Made by a program: the position numbers and the translations under genes. This document shows positions 45,621 through 53,538 of a DNA stretch of 64,000 nucleotides, piece by piece; position 1 is the stretch's first letter, and each line of letters starts with the position of its first letter. This DNA comes from Paractinoplanes ferrugineus (GTDB lineage Bacteria; Actinomycetota; Actinomycetes; Mycobacteriales; Micromonosporaceae): NCBI RefSeq assembly GCF_016862195.1, contig NZ_BOMM01000069.1:1-64000 (forward strand), written 5' to 3'. The notes beneath the pieces were generated by a model, which was not told the DNA's origin, searched no databases, and saw only the letters and a list, made by a program, of their open reading frames with translations.

Positions 45621-45655
45621 ACGTGCGGCCGGGAGGGTCACCCCCGGCCGCACGT
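45621..45655 (-). terminator. Intra-operon hairpin between the binding-protein and livH genes
   Basis: ACGTGCGGCCGGG (45621-45633) pairs perfectly with 45643-45655 (13 bp, 9-nt loop). No long T-run follows on the minus strand, so it may act as a leaky terminator or 3'-end stabiliser that raises binding-protein mRNA over permease mRNA. Confidence 0.75.
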
Positions 45656-45677
45656 TGCTGCTATGTAGCGGTCCTGA

Positions 45678-46835
45678 TCAGGACGTGGGCGTCCGCTCGA
45701 GCGCCACGATCTGGCCGCCCTTGACGGTGTAGGCCCACACGGCCACCGCGGACGGGTCGATGTCGCCGTCCGCCTGGAACTTGAACTTCGTGGTCACACC
45801 TTCACCGGTGTAGCCGTCCACGAAGGTCTCCAGCTTCTCGCGGGTGGTGTTGCCCGCCTTGATGCCCTGCAGCAGGATGTTGGCGGCGTCGAACGCCTCC
45901 GCGCTGTAGGTGCTGGCCTCGTGGCCGGTCGCGGTCTTGTAGTCGGCCGCGAACGTGCCACCGGCCTTCTCCGGCGGAACACACGGGCAGGTCAGGATCG
46001 CGCCCTCAGCGGCCGTCGCACCGGCACCCTCGACGAACTTCGGGTCCTTCACGCCGTCACCGGCGACGAACTTGGCCTTGCCGCCGGCCTCGCGGAACTG
46101 CTTGAGGAACGGCGCCGCCTCGCGCAGGTAGCCACCCCAGAAGATGGAGTCGGCACCCGACTTGTTGATCTCCTGGACCAGCGTGCCGAAGTCGGTCTGC
46201 TGCTCCTTGACCACGCCCGAGCCGATCACGCCGGCGGCGAGGGTCGTCTTGACCTGGTCGGCCAGACCCTTGCCGTACTCCGACGCGTCGTCGATGACGT
46301 AGGTCTTCTGGACCTTCATGACGTTCTTCATGTAGAGCGCCGCGCCCGGACCCTGCGACGCGTCGTTGCCGAGCGCCCGGTGGAAGGTCTTGTCGCCCTG
46401 CTTCGACAGCGCCGGGTTGGTCGCCGACGGGGTGATGATGACGACGCCCTCCTTGCTGAGGATCGGGTTCGCCACCTTCGACTCACCGGAGAACGCCGGA
46501 CCCACGGTGCCGAGGATCTTCGCGTCCTGGACCACCGAGGTGGCCAGACCGGACGCCTGCGCCGGGTCCCCGGCCGAGTCCTTCTCGACCAGCGTGACCT
46601 TGCAGTTCGCGTTGGCCTTGTTGTATTCATCGACCGCGAGCTTCGCGCCGTCGCGGATGTTGATTCCCAGCTGAGCGTTGCCGCCCGTGAGTGCGCCGAA
46701 GAACGCGATCTTGCTGTCGCAGCTGGACGCGGACGTCGTGTCGCCGCCGTCGTCGTCCTTGGCACAAGCGGCCGCGCCGACCAGCAGGCCGACCATGGCT
46801 ACGCCACCGATAGCGCGTGCGAGAACCTGCCTCAA
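45678..46835 (-). CDS. Branched-chain amino-acid ABC substrate-binding lipoprotein (LivK-like)
   Basis: The 385-residue protein has a signal peptide with lipobox GAAAC (Cys about residue 24) and a family-6 receptor-type binding fold (IAFFGALTGGNAQLGINIRDG, then GDPAQASGLATSVVQDAKIL). I chose TTG 46835 because GAGGGG lies 8 nt upstream and the signal peptide starts there; the longer frame above lacks a signal. It is the first gene of the liv run. Confidence 0.94.
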   Translation of the reverse strand: MRQVLARAIGGVAMVGLLVGAAACAKDDDGGDTTSASSCDSKIAFFGALTGGNAQLGINIRDGAKLAVDEYNKANANCKVTLVEKDSAGDPAQASGLATSVVQDAKILGTVGPAFSGESKVANPILSKEGVVIITPSATNPALSKQGDKTFHRALGNDASQGPGAALYMKNVMKVQKTYVIDDASEYGKGLADQVKTTLAAGVIGSGVVKEQQTDFGTLVQEINKSGADSIFWGGYLREAAPFLKQFREAGGKAKFVAGDGVKDPKFVEGAGATAAEGAILTCPCVPPEKAGGTFAADYKTATGHEASTYSAEAFDAANILLQGIKAGNTTREKLETFVDGYTGEGVTTKFKFQADGDIDPSAVAVWAYTVKGGQIVALERTPTS

Positions 46836-47060
46836 GGTTGGAACCCCTCCTCCAAACGAACCCACCGAGCCACCGTGGGCCGATTGGCACTTGCGTGCAC
46901 GTCCGACCACGTGGCGCCCGTCATGGGCCGGGACGCTATCCCACGATGCGAGCCTGCAAAAGCCCTCGTTCTGGCTTTCACCGAACCGTTACGTGCAGCG
47001 CCGCCCCGGCGCGAGGAGGTGTTACATCAGTCGTGTTTCGTCAAGATCACCTAAACGAGA

Positions 47061-47684
47061 TCAACTTGTGGCGGTCTGGGCCCCGCCCGCCTCCTGGCCC
47101 TCCGCCAGGATCCGGTCCGCGACCTCCCGCATCGTCATCCGATGGTCCATCGCGGTGCGCTGGATCCACTTGAACGCCTGCGGTTCGGTCATCTGGAATT
47201 TCGTCATCAGCTCGCCCTTGGCCCGCTCGACCGACTTGCGCGTCTCGAGACGGTCGGTCAGGCCGGCCACCTCGGACTCCAGCGCGGCGATCTCCGAGTA
47301 ACGCGAGAGGGCGATCTCCACCGCCGGCACGAGGTCGGATTTCTGGAACGGTTTGACCAGGTAGGCCATCGCACCCGCGGCTCGGGCGCGCTCGACCAGG
47401 TCGCGCTGACTGAAGGCGGTCAGGATCACGACGGGAGCGATGCGCCCGCCGGCGATGCGTTCGGCGGCTGCGAGGCCGTCCATGATCGGCATCTTGATGT
47501 CGAGGATGACGAGGTCGGGACGGAGGTCTTCGGCCAGCCGGACGGCGGTCTCGCCGTCGCCGGCCTCGCCGACCACGTCGTAGCCCTCCTCGACCAGCAT
47601 CTCGGCCAGGTCCAGCCGGATGAGAGCCTCGTCCTCGGCGATCAGCACCCGTTTGCGATCGGCCCCAGCCTGCGTGTCGGCCAC
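47061..47684 (-). CDS. pdtaR: ANTAR response regulator (PdtaR-like)
   Basis: The 207-residue protein has a receiver domain (acidic pocket AEDE, phospho-acceptor Asp62 in LDIKMPIMDG, later TAFS and the Lys in VKPF) and a C-terminal ANTAR RNA-binding domain (about 145-200, with ERAKGELM and FKWIQRTAMDHRMTMREVA). ANTAR regulators bind paired hairpins in mRNA leaders and prevent termination. The mycobacterial homologue PdtaR works with the kinase PdtaS, which is not in this window. Confidence 0.95.
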   Translation of the reverse strand: MADTQAGADRKRVLIAEDEALIRLDLAEMLVEEGYDVVGEAGDGETAVRLAEDLRPDLVILDIKMPIMDGLAAAERIAGGRIAPVVILTAFSQRDLVERARAAGAMAYLVKPFQKSDLVPAVEIALSRYSEIAALESEVAGLTDRLETRKSVERAKGELMTKFQMTEPQAFKWIQRTAMDHRMTMREVADRILAEGQEAGGAQTATS

Positions 47685-47758
47685 GGAACCCCTACCCCCA
47701 ACACTCCCGAAGTCGCGACACCCCGGTATGTGGGTGTCGCCTCCCTAAGCGTAGTGGG

Positions 47759-47764
47759 TAGGCT
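47759..47764 (+). promoter_or_regulatory. Possible -10 for the tRNA gene (TAGGCT)
   Basis: TAGGCT lies 64 nt upstream of the tRNA. It is a plausible -10, but I see no clear -35. Confidence 0.3.
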
Positions 47765-47828
47765 GTCGGAAGCTCATCCTGGCGTGGCCACTTCCGGTGG
47801 CCGATCGTGCCGGCGGTGCGGCCGGCCG

Positions 47829-47902
47829 GCCCCTGTATTCCAACCGGCAGAGAAGATGGTCTCAAACACCATACAGTGTGGGTTCGAATCCCACCGGGGG
47901 CA
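47829..47902 (+). tRNA. tRNA with CAA anticodon (Leu), short variable arm
   Basis: The cloverleaf folds cleanly. The acceptor stem is GCCCCTG with CGGGGGC (one T-G pair), with discriminator A at 47902. The anticodon stem is 5 bp (47856-47860 with 47868-47872), with loop CTCAAAC giving anticodon CAA at 47863-47865. The T arm is GTGGG-TTCGAAT-CCCAC. CAA reads the leucine codon UUG. However, the variable loop is only 5 nt (47873-47877), class I, whereas normal tRNA-Leu is class II with a long arm. The D stem has only three good pairs and position 10 is T. CCA is not encoded. Confidence 0.8.
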
Positions 47903-48172
47903 CAACAATCGCGATAATCCCGCGCACTGATCGCCGGGTCATTCGCATTACCGCGCCATTCGGCGCCCCGCTCGTCCCGCGCCTGCCGGCAAACCTGCCC
48001 GCGCCGACCCACCACCGGCGCTGTCGCATGATCCATTTCGAATACGCGCATCCCGCGGAATCCTCCCGTCGCCGCCGCCGAGAACAGGAAACTTTGCATT
48101 CCCGGCCCGGCCGGCGAAAGATTTCTTCACCGGCCGCCGGTTAAATGCTCGCGTTCATTCACGCCTATCTCG

Positions 48173-49102
48173 TTACGGCCCGGTAAAGGAATCGGCACTC
48201 GTCGGGACAGCGGGTCGCCCGGCTCCCGGTGATGCCCGATCCCGCATCGACGGAATGTCCGGACGAGCGCCCGGCCCCGATCCCCGCGGCCCCGATCCAC
48301 CCGGTTCCGACGGGCCCGATCCCGAGCCGCCCGATCCCGAACCACCCGATCCCGAGCCGCCCGTTCCGGATCCGACCGGCGCCGACGCGCCCGGTGACGT
48401 CGGACCCGCCGGCGACGCGGAACCCGGCAGCGGCGAGGCCGGCTCGCTGCGGCCGGATCGCGACGCCGACGGCGACAGGCGGGAGCAGAAGCCGGCGATC
48501 CCGTTCTCTCCCCCGGCCACCGTCACCAGCCGCCGCCGGCTCTCCCGGTCCAGCGGGGCCCGCCCCGGCCGGCCGTGCCACGCCTCGCACCAGCCCAGCA
48601 CGACCACGTCGGGCGAGAGTCCGGGCGAGGGTGAGCGGGTGGTGGACGGAGCCGGGACCGGCGTGGCGGACCCGGACGGGGCCGGCGCGGGCCCCGGTGG
48701 ACCTGTTCTCGGCGCCGGTACGCCCAGCGCCGAGAACAGGCGGTGCGCGTGCTGCTGGGCAGCCATGGGAAGACTGCCTGACCGGGCCGCGACGGCGGTA
48801 CCGCCGAGGACGAGGAGAGCCAGACCGGCAGTCGCCGTGACGACCGCGGTCCGCACCCTCGCCGGCCGACGCGCGGCCCGGTCAGCACGGGCGCGATGCG
48901 CACGGAAGGCGGCGACCGCGGCCCGTTCGCCGGTGAGCTCCGGTTCCGCGGCGGGGGCACGTGCGGCGTCCAGGAGCGTTCTCAGTGCGGCGAGATGGGG
49001 TCCGGGCAGGTCGCCGGCGACCAGTCGGTCGGCCTCGGCTGGGCCGATGCGGTGGGTTCTTCTCGTACGCATCGCATGAAGAAGAGCGCGCGGGAGCCTC
49101 AT
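48173..49102 (-). CDS. Membrane-anchored partner (putative anti-sigma) of the 49099 sigma factor
   Basis: The 309-residue protein starts at ATG 49102, overlapping the sigma stop (ATGA). It has a cytoplasmic N-terminus of about 83 residues, one membrane helix (about 85-106) and an extracytoplasmic part with a small Cys-containing segment (LGWCEAW to GFCSRL). A long Gly/Ser/Pro tail follows with SGSGG repeats encoded by a 15-bp DNA repeat. The anti-sigma role is inferred from context; no HxxxCxxC motif is visible. Confidence 0.65.
   Translation of the reverse strand: MRLPRALLHAMRTRRTHRIGPAEADRLVAGDLPGPHLAALRTLLDAARAPAAEPELTGERAAVAAFRAHRARADRAARRPARVRTAVVTATAGLALLVLGGTAVAARSGSLPMAAQQHAHRLFSALGVPAPRTGPPGPAPAPSGSATPVPAPSTTRSPSPGLSPDVVVLGWCEAWHGRPGRAPLDRESRRRLVTVAGGENGIAGFCSRLSPSASRSGRSEPASPLPGSASPAGPTSPGASAPVGSGTGGSGSGGSGSGGSGSGPSEPGGSGPRGSGPGARPDIPSMRDRASPGAGRPAVPTSADSFTGP
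48318..48362. repeat. 15-bp tandem repeat inside the sigma-partner gene
   Basis: Three units of GATCCCGAGCCGCCC (two exact, the middle one with two changes) at 48318, 48333 and 48348 encode the Gly-Ser-rich repeats on the minus strand. Being a multiple of three, copy-number change would keep the frame. Confidence 0.88.
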
Positions 49103-49659
49103 CCTGTTACACCCGTCATCGCGGTGGCGAGCCGGCGCAGCCCGCGCATCGTGGCGATGCGCACCGCGCCGGGCCGTTTGCCCAGCACCTGGGCGGCGGT
49201 GGCGACGTCCAGCCCGGCCACGACGCGCAGCATCACGGCCTCCGCCTGGTCGGCCGGCAGCGTCGCGATCAGGCCCACCGCCCAGGCCGTACCCGCCTGG
49301 TCGGCGGCGACCGCCGCGGCGTCCGGGCCGACCGGATCGGCTGTCGAATCTGGCCGGGGCCGCCGGGCCTGGCGGCGCTTCTCGTCGAGGGCCCGGTGCC
49401 GGGCGATCCGGAACAGCCAGCCGCGGAACGACCCGACGTCGCCGTGGAACCGGTCGAGATCGCGGATCACCTGCAACCAGGTCTCGCTGGCGACGTCCTC
49501 GGCCTGGTCCCCCACGACCACCCGCAGATAGCGCAGCACGGCCGGCTGCAGGTCGCGCCAAAGCGCGGCGAACCCCCGCGGGTCACCGTCCTGAGCGGCG
49601 CCGAGGGCGTCCGTCAGGTCGATGTCGGCGGGCGGTCGCGCGGGGGCGTGACGGCGCAA
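49099..49659 (-). CDS. ECF-type RNA polymerase sigma factor
   Basis: The 186-residue protein has region 2 (about 25-95, with AEDVASETWLQVIRD and FRGWLFRIARHRALDEKRR) and region 4 (about 130-180, with DVATAAQVLGKRPGAVRIATMRGL). It is a different subfamily from the two SigE-like factors at 14-16 kb. Translational coupling to the membrane protein downstream suggests a sigma/anti-sigma pair. Confidence 0.9.
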   Translation of the reverse strand: MRRHAPARPPADIDLTDALGAAQDGDPRGFAALWRDLQPAVLRYLRVVVGDQAEDVASETWLQVIRDLDRFHGDVGSFRGWLFRIARHRALDEKRRQARRPRPDSTADPVGPDAAAVAADQAGTAWAVGLIATLPADQAEAVMLRVVAGLDVATAAQVLGKRPGAVRIATMRGLRRLATAMTGVTG

Positions 49660-49778
49660 GGACAGTCTCCTGGGGGCTGGGGCTGCCCGCAGGCATACCC
49701 CGCCCGAATCTGCCCGAACCCCGGTCCGGCACTCGGCCCGGATGTTGTCATGGCAGGGACACCTTCGCTGGAGGGCTC

Positions 49779-50618
49779 ATGTTGTGGTCCGGTTCCTCGC
49801 CCCGGTCGGTCGTGCGCGCGAGCATGTGGGGCTTCCTGCTGTTCGCCGGGGTGGCGTGGCTGGCGATCAGCTGGAGCGTGCTGCGGCTGGAACCGGTCGG
49901 GGTGGCCGACGTGGCCGGGCCGGTGGTGCTGTTCGGGGCCCTGTGCGAGGGCGTCCGCGCGCTCGCCGGCACCCGCACCTGGTGGCTGAACGCGGGCATG
50001 GCCGGGCTCTTCACGGTGACCGGGGCGATCATGCTGGCCGACCCGGGCTCCGACTACGCGACCCCGGCGTCCCTGGTGGGCTGGTTCCTGATGGTGCGGG
50101 GCGCGGTGGACATCGCGGTGTCGACCATGAACCGGGGCACCGACCGCACCTGGGGGCTGATGCTGGCGGTCGGGGTGGCGCAGGCCGGGTTGGGCTTCTA
50201 CGCCGCCGGGCCGCTGGCGCGCTCGGCCGACCCGCTGATCCTGCTGCTCGGCGGGGCCGGGGTGCTGCGCGCGGTCGCCGATCTGGTGACGGCGCTGCGG
50301 TTACGGGAGACCTCCGCCGTACACCATGATGTCCTGCGGTTGTCGCCCGAACGCGAAGCGGGAGTGGCCGGTTTCTCGGCCGGTCTGGCCGATTACGAGG
50401 CCGCCGCCCCGCCGGCCGGCCGGGCGAAGCACCGGGCCGCCGACAAGACGTTCCACGACGAGGTGCTGCGGACCACCGCCGACCTCGACTTCATGCTCGC
50501 GCAGGCCGGGGTGCCGCCGGCCGGACCGGCCCGGCCGAGTGACGACGTGGACCTCCCGGCGGTCCCGGAGACCGCCGAGGGGGCGCACGAGGCTGTCATC
50601 GGGGACGAGAAGCACTAG
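49779..50618 (+). CDS. HdeD/DUF308-like membrane protein
   Basis: The 279-residue protein has about six membrane helices in repeated short pairs (about residues 12-190), the layout of HdeD-family proteins. A cytoplasmic tail of about 90 residues follows, with KTFHDEVLRTTADLDFMLAQAG. HdeD is linked to acid resistance in E. coli; the role in actinobacteria is unknown. GGAGGG lies just before the ATG. Confidence 0.75.
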   Translation: MLWSGSSPRSVVRASMWGFLLFAGVAWLAISWSVLRLEPVGVADVAGPVVLFGALCEGVRALAGTRTWWLNAGMAGLFTVTGAIMLADPGSDYATPASLVGWFLMVRGAVDIAVSTMNRGTDRTWGLMLAVGVAQAGLGFYAAGPLARSADPLILLLGGAGVLRAVADLVTALRLRETSAVHHDVLRLSPEREAGVAGFSAGLADYEAAAPPAGRAKHRAADKTFHDEVLRTTADLDFMLAQAGVPPAGPARPSDDVDLPAVPETAEGAHEAVIGDEKH

Positions 50619-50630
50619 CCCCCGGGCTGC

Positions 50631-51515
50631 CTACTTGCGCTCGCCGACCCGGCGCAGCAGGCCCTCCTGGACCGCGCTGGCGATGTGCCGGCCGTCCTCG
50701 GTGAACATCCGGCCGGTGGCGAGGCCCCGGCTGCCGGAGGCGGACGGGCTGGTGCAGTCGTAGAGGAACCACTCGTCGGCGCGGAACGGCCGGTGCAGCC
50801 ACAGCGCGTGGTCGAGCGACGCCCCGATGACCCCGCCCGGCCCCCACACCTCGCCGTGCACCGACAGCACCGAGTCGAGCAGCGAGAGGTCGGAGGCGTA
50901 GGTGAGGGCGCACGCGTGGATCAGCGGGTCGTCCGGCAGCTTGCCGTCGATCCGCATCCAGACCCGCTGCTCGTCGCTGGCCACCCGGTCACCCGGCGGC
51001 ACCCAGCCCGGCCAGCCCACGTAACGCACGTCGATGGCCTGCGGCGACGACGCGAAGATGCCGGCCCGGGACGGGTACTTGCGGACCCAGTCGGCCATCG
51101 TCGGCACCTCGCCGGGGCCGGGCACCCCGACCGGCGCCGGCAGGAAGTGATCGAGACCCTCCTCGAGCACCTGGAACGACGCCGACATGAAGAAGATCGT
51201 CCGGCCGTGCTGCTGCGCGGTGGACCGGCGCACCGAGAACGAGCGCCCGTCCCGGATCGTCTCGACGGTGAACCGGATCGGCTCGGTCGGGTCACCCGGG
51301 CGCACGAAATAGCCGTGCAACGAGTGGACGAACCGGGCCGGGTCGACCGTGCGGCCCGCCGCCACCAGAGCCTGACCGGCGACCTGGCCGCCGAAGACCC
51401 GCTGGGCGCCGGTCTGCGGGCTCTCCCCGACGAACGTGGCCGCGTCGACCTGCTTGAGATCGAGGATCTCGAGAAGCTGGTCGACGGCAGCCTGTCCGTG
51501 CAGAGGCAACGTCAC
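50631..51515 (-). CDS. tesB: Acyl-CoA thioesterase II
   Basis: The 294-residue protein is a double hot-dog TesB: N-terminal VDAATFVGESPQTGAQRVFGGQVAGQ and the C-terminal catalytic pattern SLDHALWLHRPF (Asp), SPSASGSRGL (Ser/Thr) and AVQEGLLR (Gln). It hydrolyses medium- and long-chain acyl-CoA. Its GTG overlaps the pyk stop (GTGA). The pyk-tesB order is also what I know from mycobacteria. Confidence 0.94.
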   Translation of the reverse strand: MTLPLHGQAAVDQLLEILDLKQVDAATFVGESPQTGAQRVFGGQVAGQALVAAGRTVDPARFVHSLHGYFVRPGDPTEPIRFTVETIRDGRSFSVRRSTAQQHGRTIFFMSASFQVLEEGLDHFLPAPVGVPGPGEVPTMADWVRKYPSRAGIFASSPQAIDVRYVGWPGWVPPGDRVASDEQRVWMRIDGKLPDDPLIHACALTYASDLSLLDSVLSVHGEVWGPGGVIGASLDHALWLHRPFRADEWFLYDCTSPSASGSRGLATGRMFTEDGRHIASAVQEGLLRRVGERK

Positions 51516-52954
51516 GCGTTCACCAGGGCGGGGTCGACCAGCGACCCGAGCTGGTGCACCCGCAGGGTGTTGGTGGAACCCGGCGCGTTCGGCGGGGAGC
51601 CGGCCACGACGACCACGTAGTCGCCGGGCTTGGCCAGGCCGAGCCCGAGCATCTTCTCGTCGACCTGCCGGAACATCTCGTCGGTGTGCTGCACGAAGTC
51701 GGTCAGGAACGTCTCCACACCCCAGCTCAGCGCCAGCTGGTCGCGCACCTCGGGGATCGGGGTGAAGGCGAACAGCGGGAGCTCGCAGTGCAGCCGGGCG
51801 AGCCGGCGCACGGTGTCACCGGTCTGCGAGAACGCGACGAGCGCCTTGGCGCCGATGTTGCGGGCGATCTGCGAGGCGGCGACGCTGAGCGCGCCACCGT
51901 GCGTGCGCGGGTCGTGCTGCAGACGCGGCACCGGGATCGAACCGCCCTCGGTGGTCGACACGATCTTGGCCATCGTGCTCACCGTGAGCACCGGGTACTT
52001 ACCGACCGAGGTCTCCCCCGAGAGCATCACCGCGTCGGTGCCGTCGAGCACCGCGTTGGCGACGTCCGAGGCCTCGGCGCGGGTCGGCCGCGAGTTCTCG
52101 ATCATCGAGTCGAGCATCTGGGTCGCCACGATCACCGGCTTGGCGTTCTCCCGGCACAGCTGCACGGCGCGCTTCTGCACCAGCGGCACCTGGTCGAGCG
52201 GCAGCTCCACACCCAGGTCCCCGCGGGCGACCATGACGCCGTCGAAGGCGAGCACGATCTGCTCGAGGTGGTCGACCGCCTCGGGCTTCTCCACCTTGGC
52301 GATCACCGGGACGGTCTTGCCCTCCTCGGCCATGATGCTGTGCACCAGCTTGATGTCCTCGGGCGAGCGCACGAACGACAGCGCCACCAGGTCGACCCCG
52401 AGCGACAGCGCGAAGCGCAGGTCGGCCTCGTCCTTGTCGCTCATCGCCGGCACGCTGACCGCCACGTTGGGCAGCGAGACACCCTTGTTGTTGCTGACCG
52501 GGCCACCCTCGATGACCAGGCAGCGGATGTCGTTGCCCTCGACCGCGGCGACCTCGACGGCGACCTTGCCGTCGTCGATCAGGAGGCGGTCACCGACCTT
52601 GACCTCCTGCGGAAGCTTCTTGTAGGTGCAGGACACCCGGTCCGGCGTGCCGAGCACGTCGTCGCTGGTGATGGTGACCAGGTCACCGGTGGACCACACG
52701 TGCGGCCCGTTCGCGAACTTGCCGAGCCGGATCTTGGGGCCCTGCAGGTCGGCGAGCACAGCCACCGCCCGGCCGGTCTGCGCGGCGGCCTCGCGGACCA
52801 GGTCGTAGACCTTCTGGTGATCCTCGTGGCTGCCGTGGCTGAAGTTCATTCGGGCCACGTCCATGCCCGCCTCGACCAGCCCGAGCATGCGCTCGGGCGA
52901 GGCGGTGGCCGGACCCATGGTGCAGACGATTTTTACGCGACGTGTCACAGCCAT
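51512..52954 (-). CDS. pyk: Pyruvate kinase
   Basis: The 480-residue protein has VCTMGPATASPERM, RMNFSHGSHEDH, the active-site signature IAKVEKPEAVDHL (with the catalytic Lys), MVARGDLGVELP, and the C-terminal allosteric domain. It makes ATP and pyruvate from phosphoenolpyruvate. ATG 52954 begins the conserved region. Confidence 0.97.
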   Translation of the reverse strand: MAVTRRVKIVCTMGPATASPERMLGLVEAGMDVARMNFSHGSHEDHQKVYDLVREAAAQTGRAVAVLADLQGPKIRLGKFANGPHVWSTGDLVTITSDDVLGTPDRVSCTYKKLPQEVKVGDRLLIDDGKVAVEVAAVEGNDIRCLVIEGGPVSNNKGVSLPNVAVSVPAMSDKDEADLRFALSLGVDLVALSFVRSPEDIKLVHSIMAEEGKTVPVIAKVEKPEAVDHLEQIVLAFDGVMVARGDLGVELPLDQVPLVQKRAVQLCRENAKPVIVATQMLDSMIENSRPTRAEASDVANAVLDGTDAVMLSGETSVGKYPVLTVSTMAKIVSTTEGGSIPVPRLQHDPRTHGGALSVAASQIARNIGAKALVAFSQTGDTVRRLARLHCELPLFAFTPIPEVRDQLALSWGVETFLTDFVQHTDEMFRQVDEKMLGLGLAKPGDYVVVVAGSPPNAPGSTNTLRVHQLGSLVDPALVNA

Positions 52955-53538
52955 CAGGCTAGTCTCTCTTTCGGATCGGCCCGTTGGCCGACCCTCGTCA
53001 ACAGGATGAACTCTGCGGGCGGCGTGGGTCCTCGGGACAGACTCTCCTGGTGCCTGGAGGGCGCGCAACGCCGTCATGTGGCGGGCTTCAACGACCGCGT
53101 GCGACAGCTTATCGGTCCCCGCTGGGCGAGCGCGCCGACAACCCCTCCTCAGGGCCTTCAGCTGCGGGTTTCAGGACCAACGGCCCCACATTCCAGCAGT
53201 ACGGTCTTGCTCCTCGCGCCGATCGTCCCCGCCCCGCCGAGCCACGCGACCGCCGAGCGGCGAGACGCCGCCACGCGCCTCTCGCGTGCGGCCCCCGCCG
53301 CCGCCGAGCAGGCGAACGCTTCCGCCGACCGGACAAAACGGACCGGCGGCGCCCGGAACGCATCAGGTCGAGGAAATAGCGCCCGACATGCGGAGTTTGG
53401 AGGGTTTCCTGCTGCTCAGCGCCACGATCGCCGGGAATTGCCGGAAGACGGGGTCATCGGAGCGATCCGGCCGGGCGGCCGCGGTCCGACCGGGGTCGGA
53501 CGCCGAGGGGCCGGCCCGCGGACGGGCCGGCTCGCTCG
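52955..53538. other. Intergenic region without a supported gene
   Basis: Between pyk and gltD I see no ribosome-binding site with a family-like frame. The frames here are Arg/Pro-rich. The right end carries the gltD terminator hairpin, and TTGACG on the minus strand near 53000 may be part of a pyk promoter, but no matching -10 is clear. Confidence 0.6.
53508..53533 (-). terminator. gltD terminator hairpin
   Basis: A 9-bp GC stem (53510-53518 with 53523-53531, 4-nt loop) extends by two weaker pairs and starts 5 bp after the gltD stop. Confidence 0.6.

Noticed and set aside
46836..47060. GlnR-type operator upstream of the liv binding-protein gene
   Set aside because: GTAAC and GAAAC elements occur on the minus strand, but their spacing is 9 rather than 6 nt and no clear pair of sites is formed.
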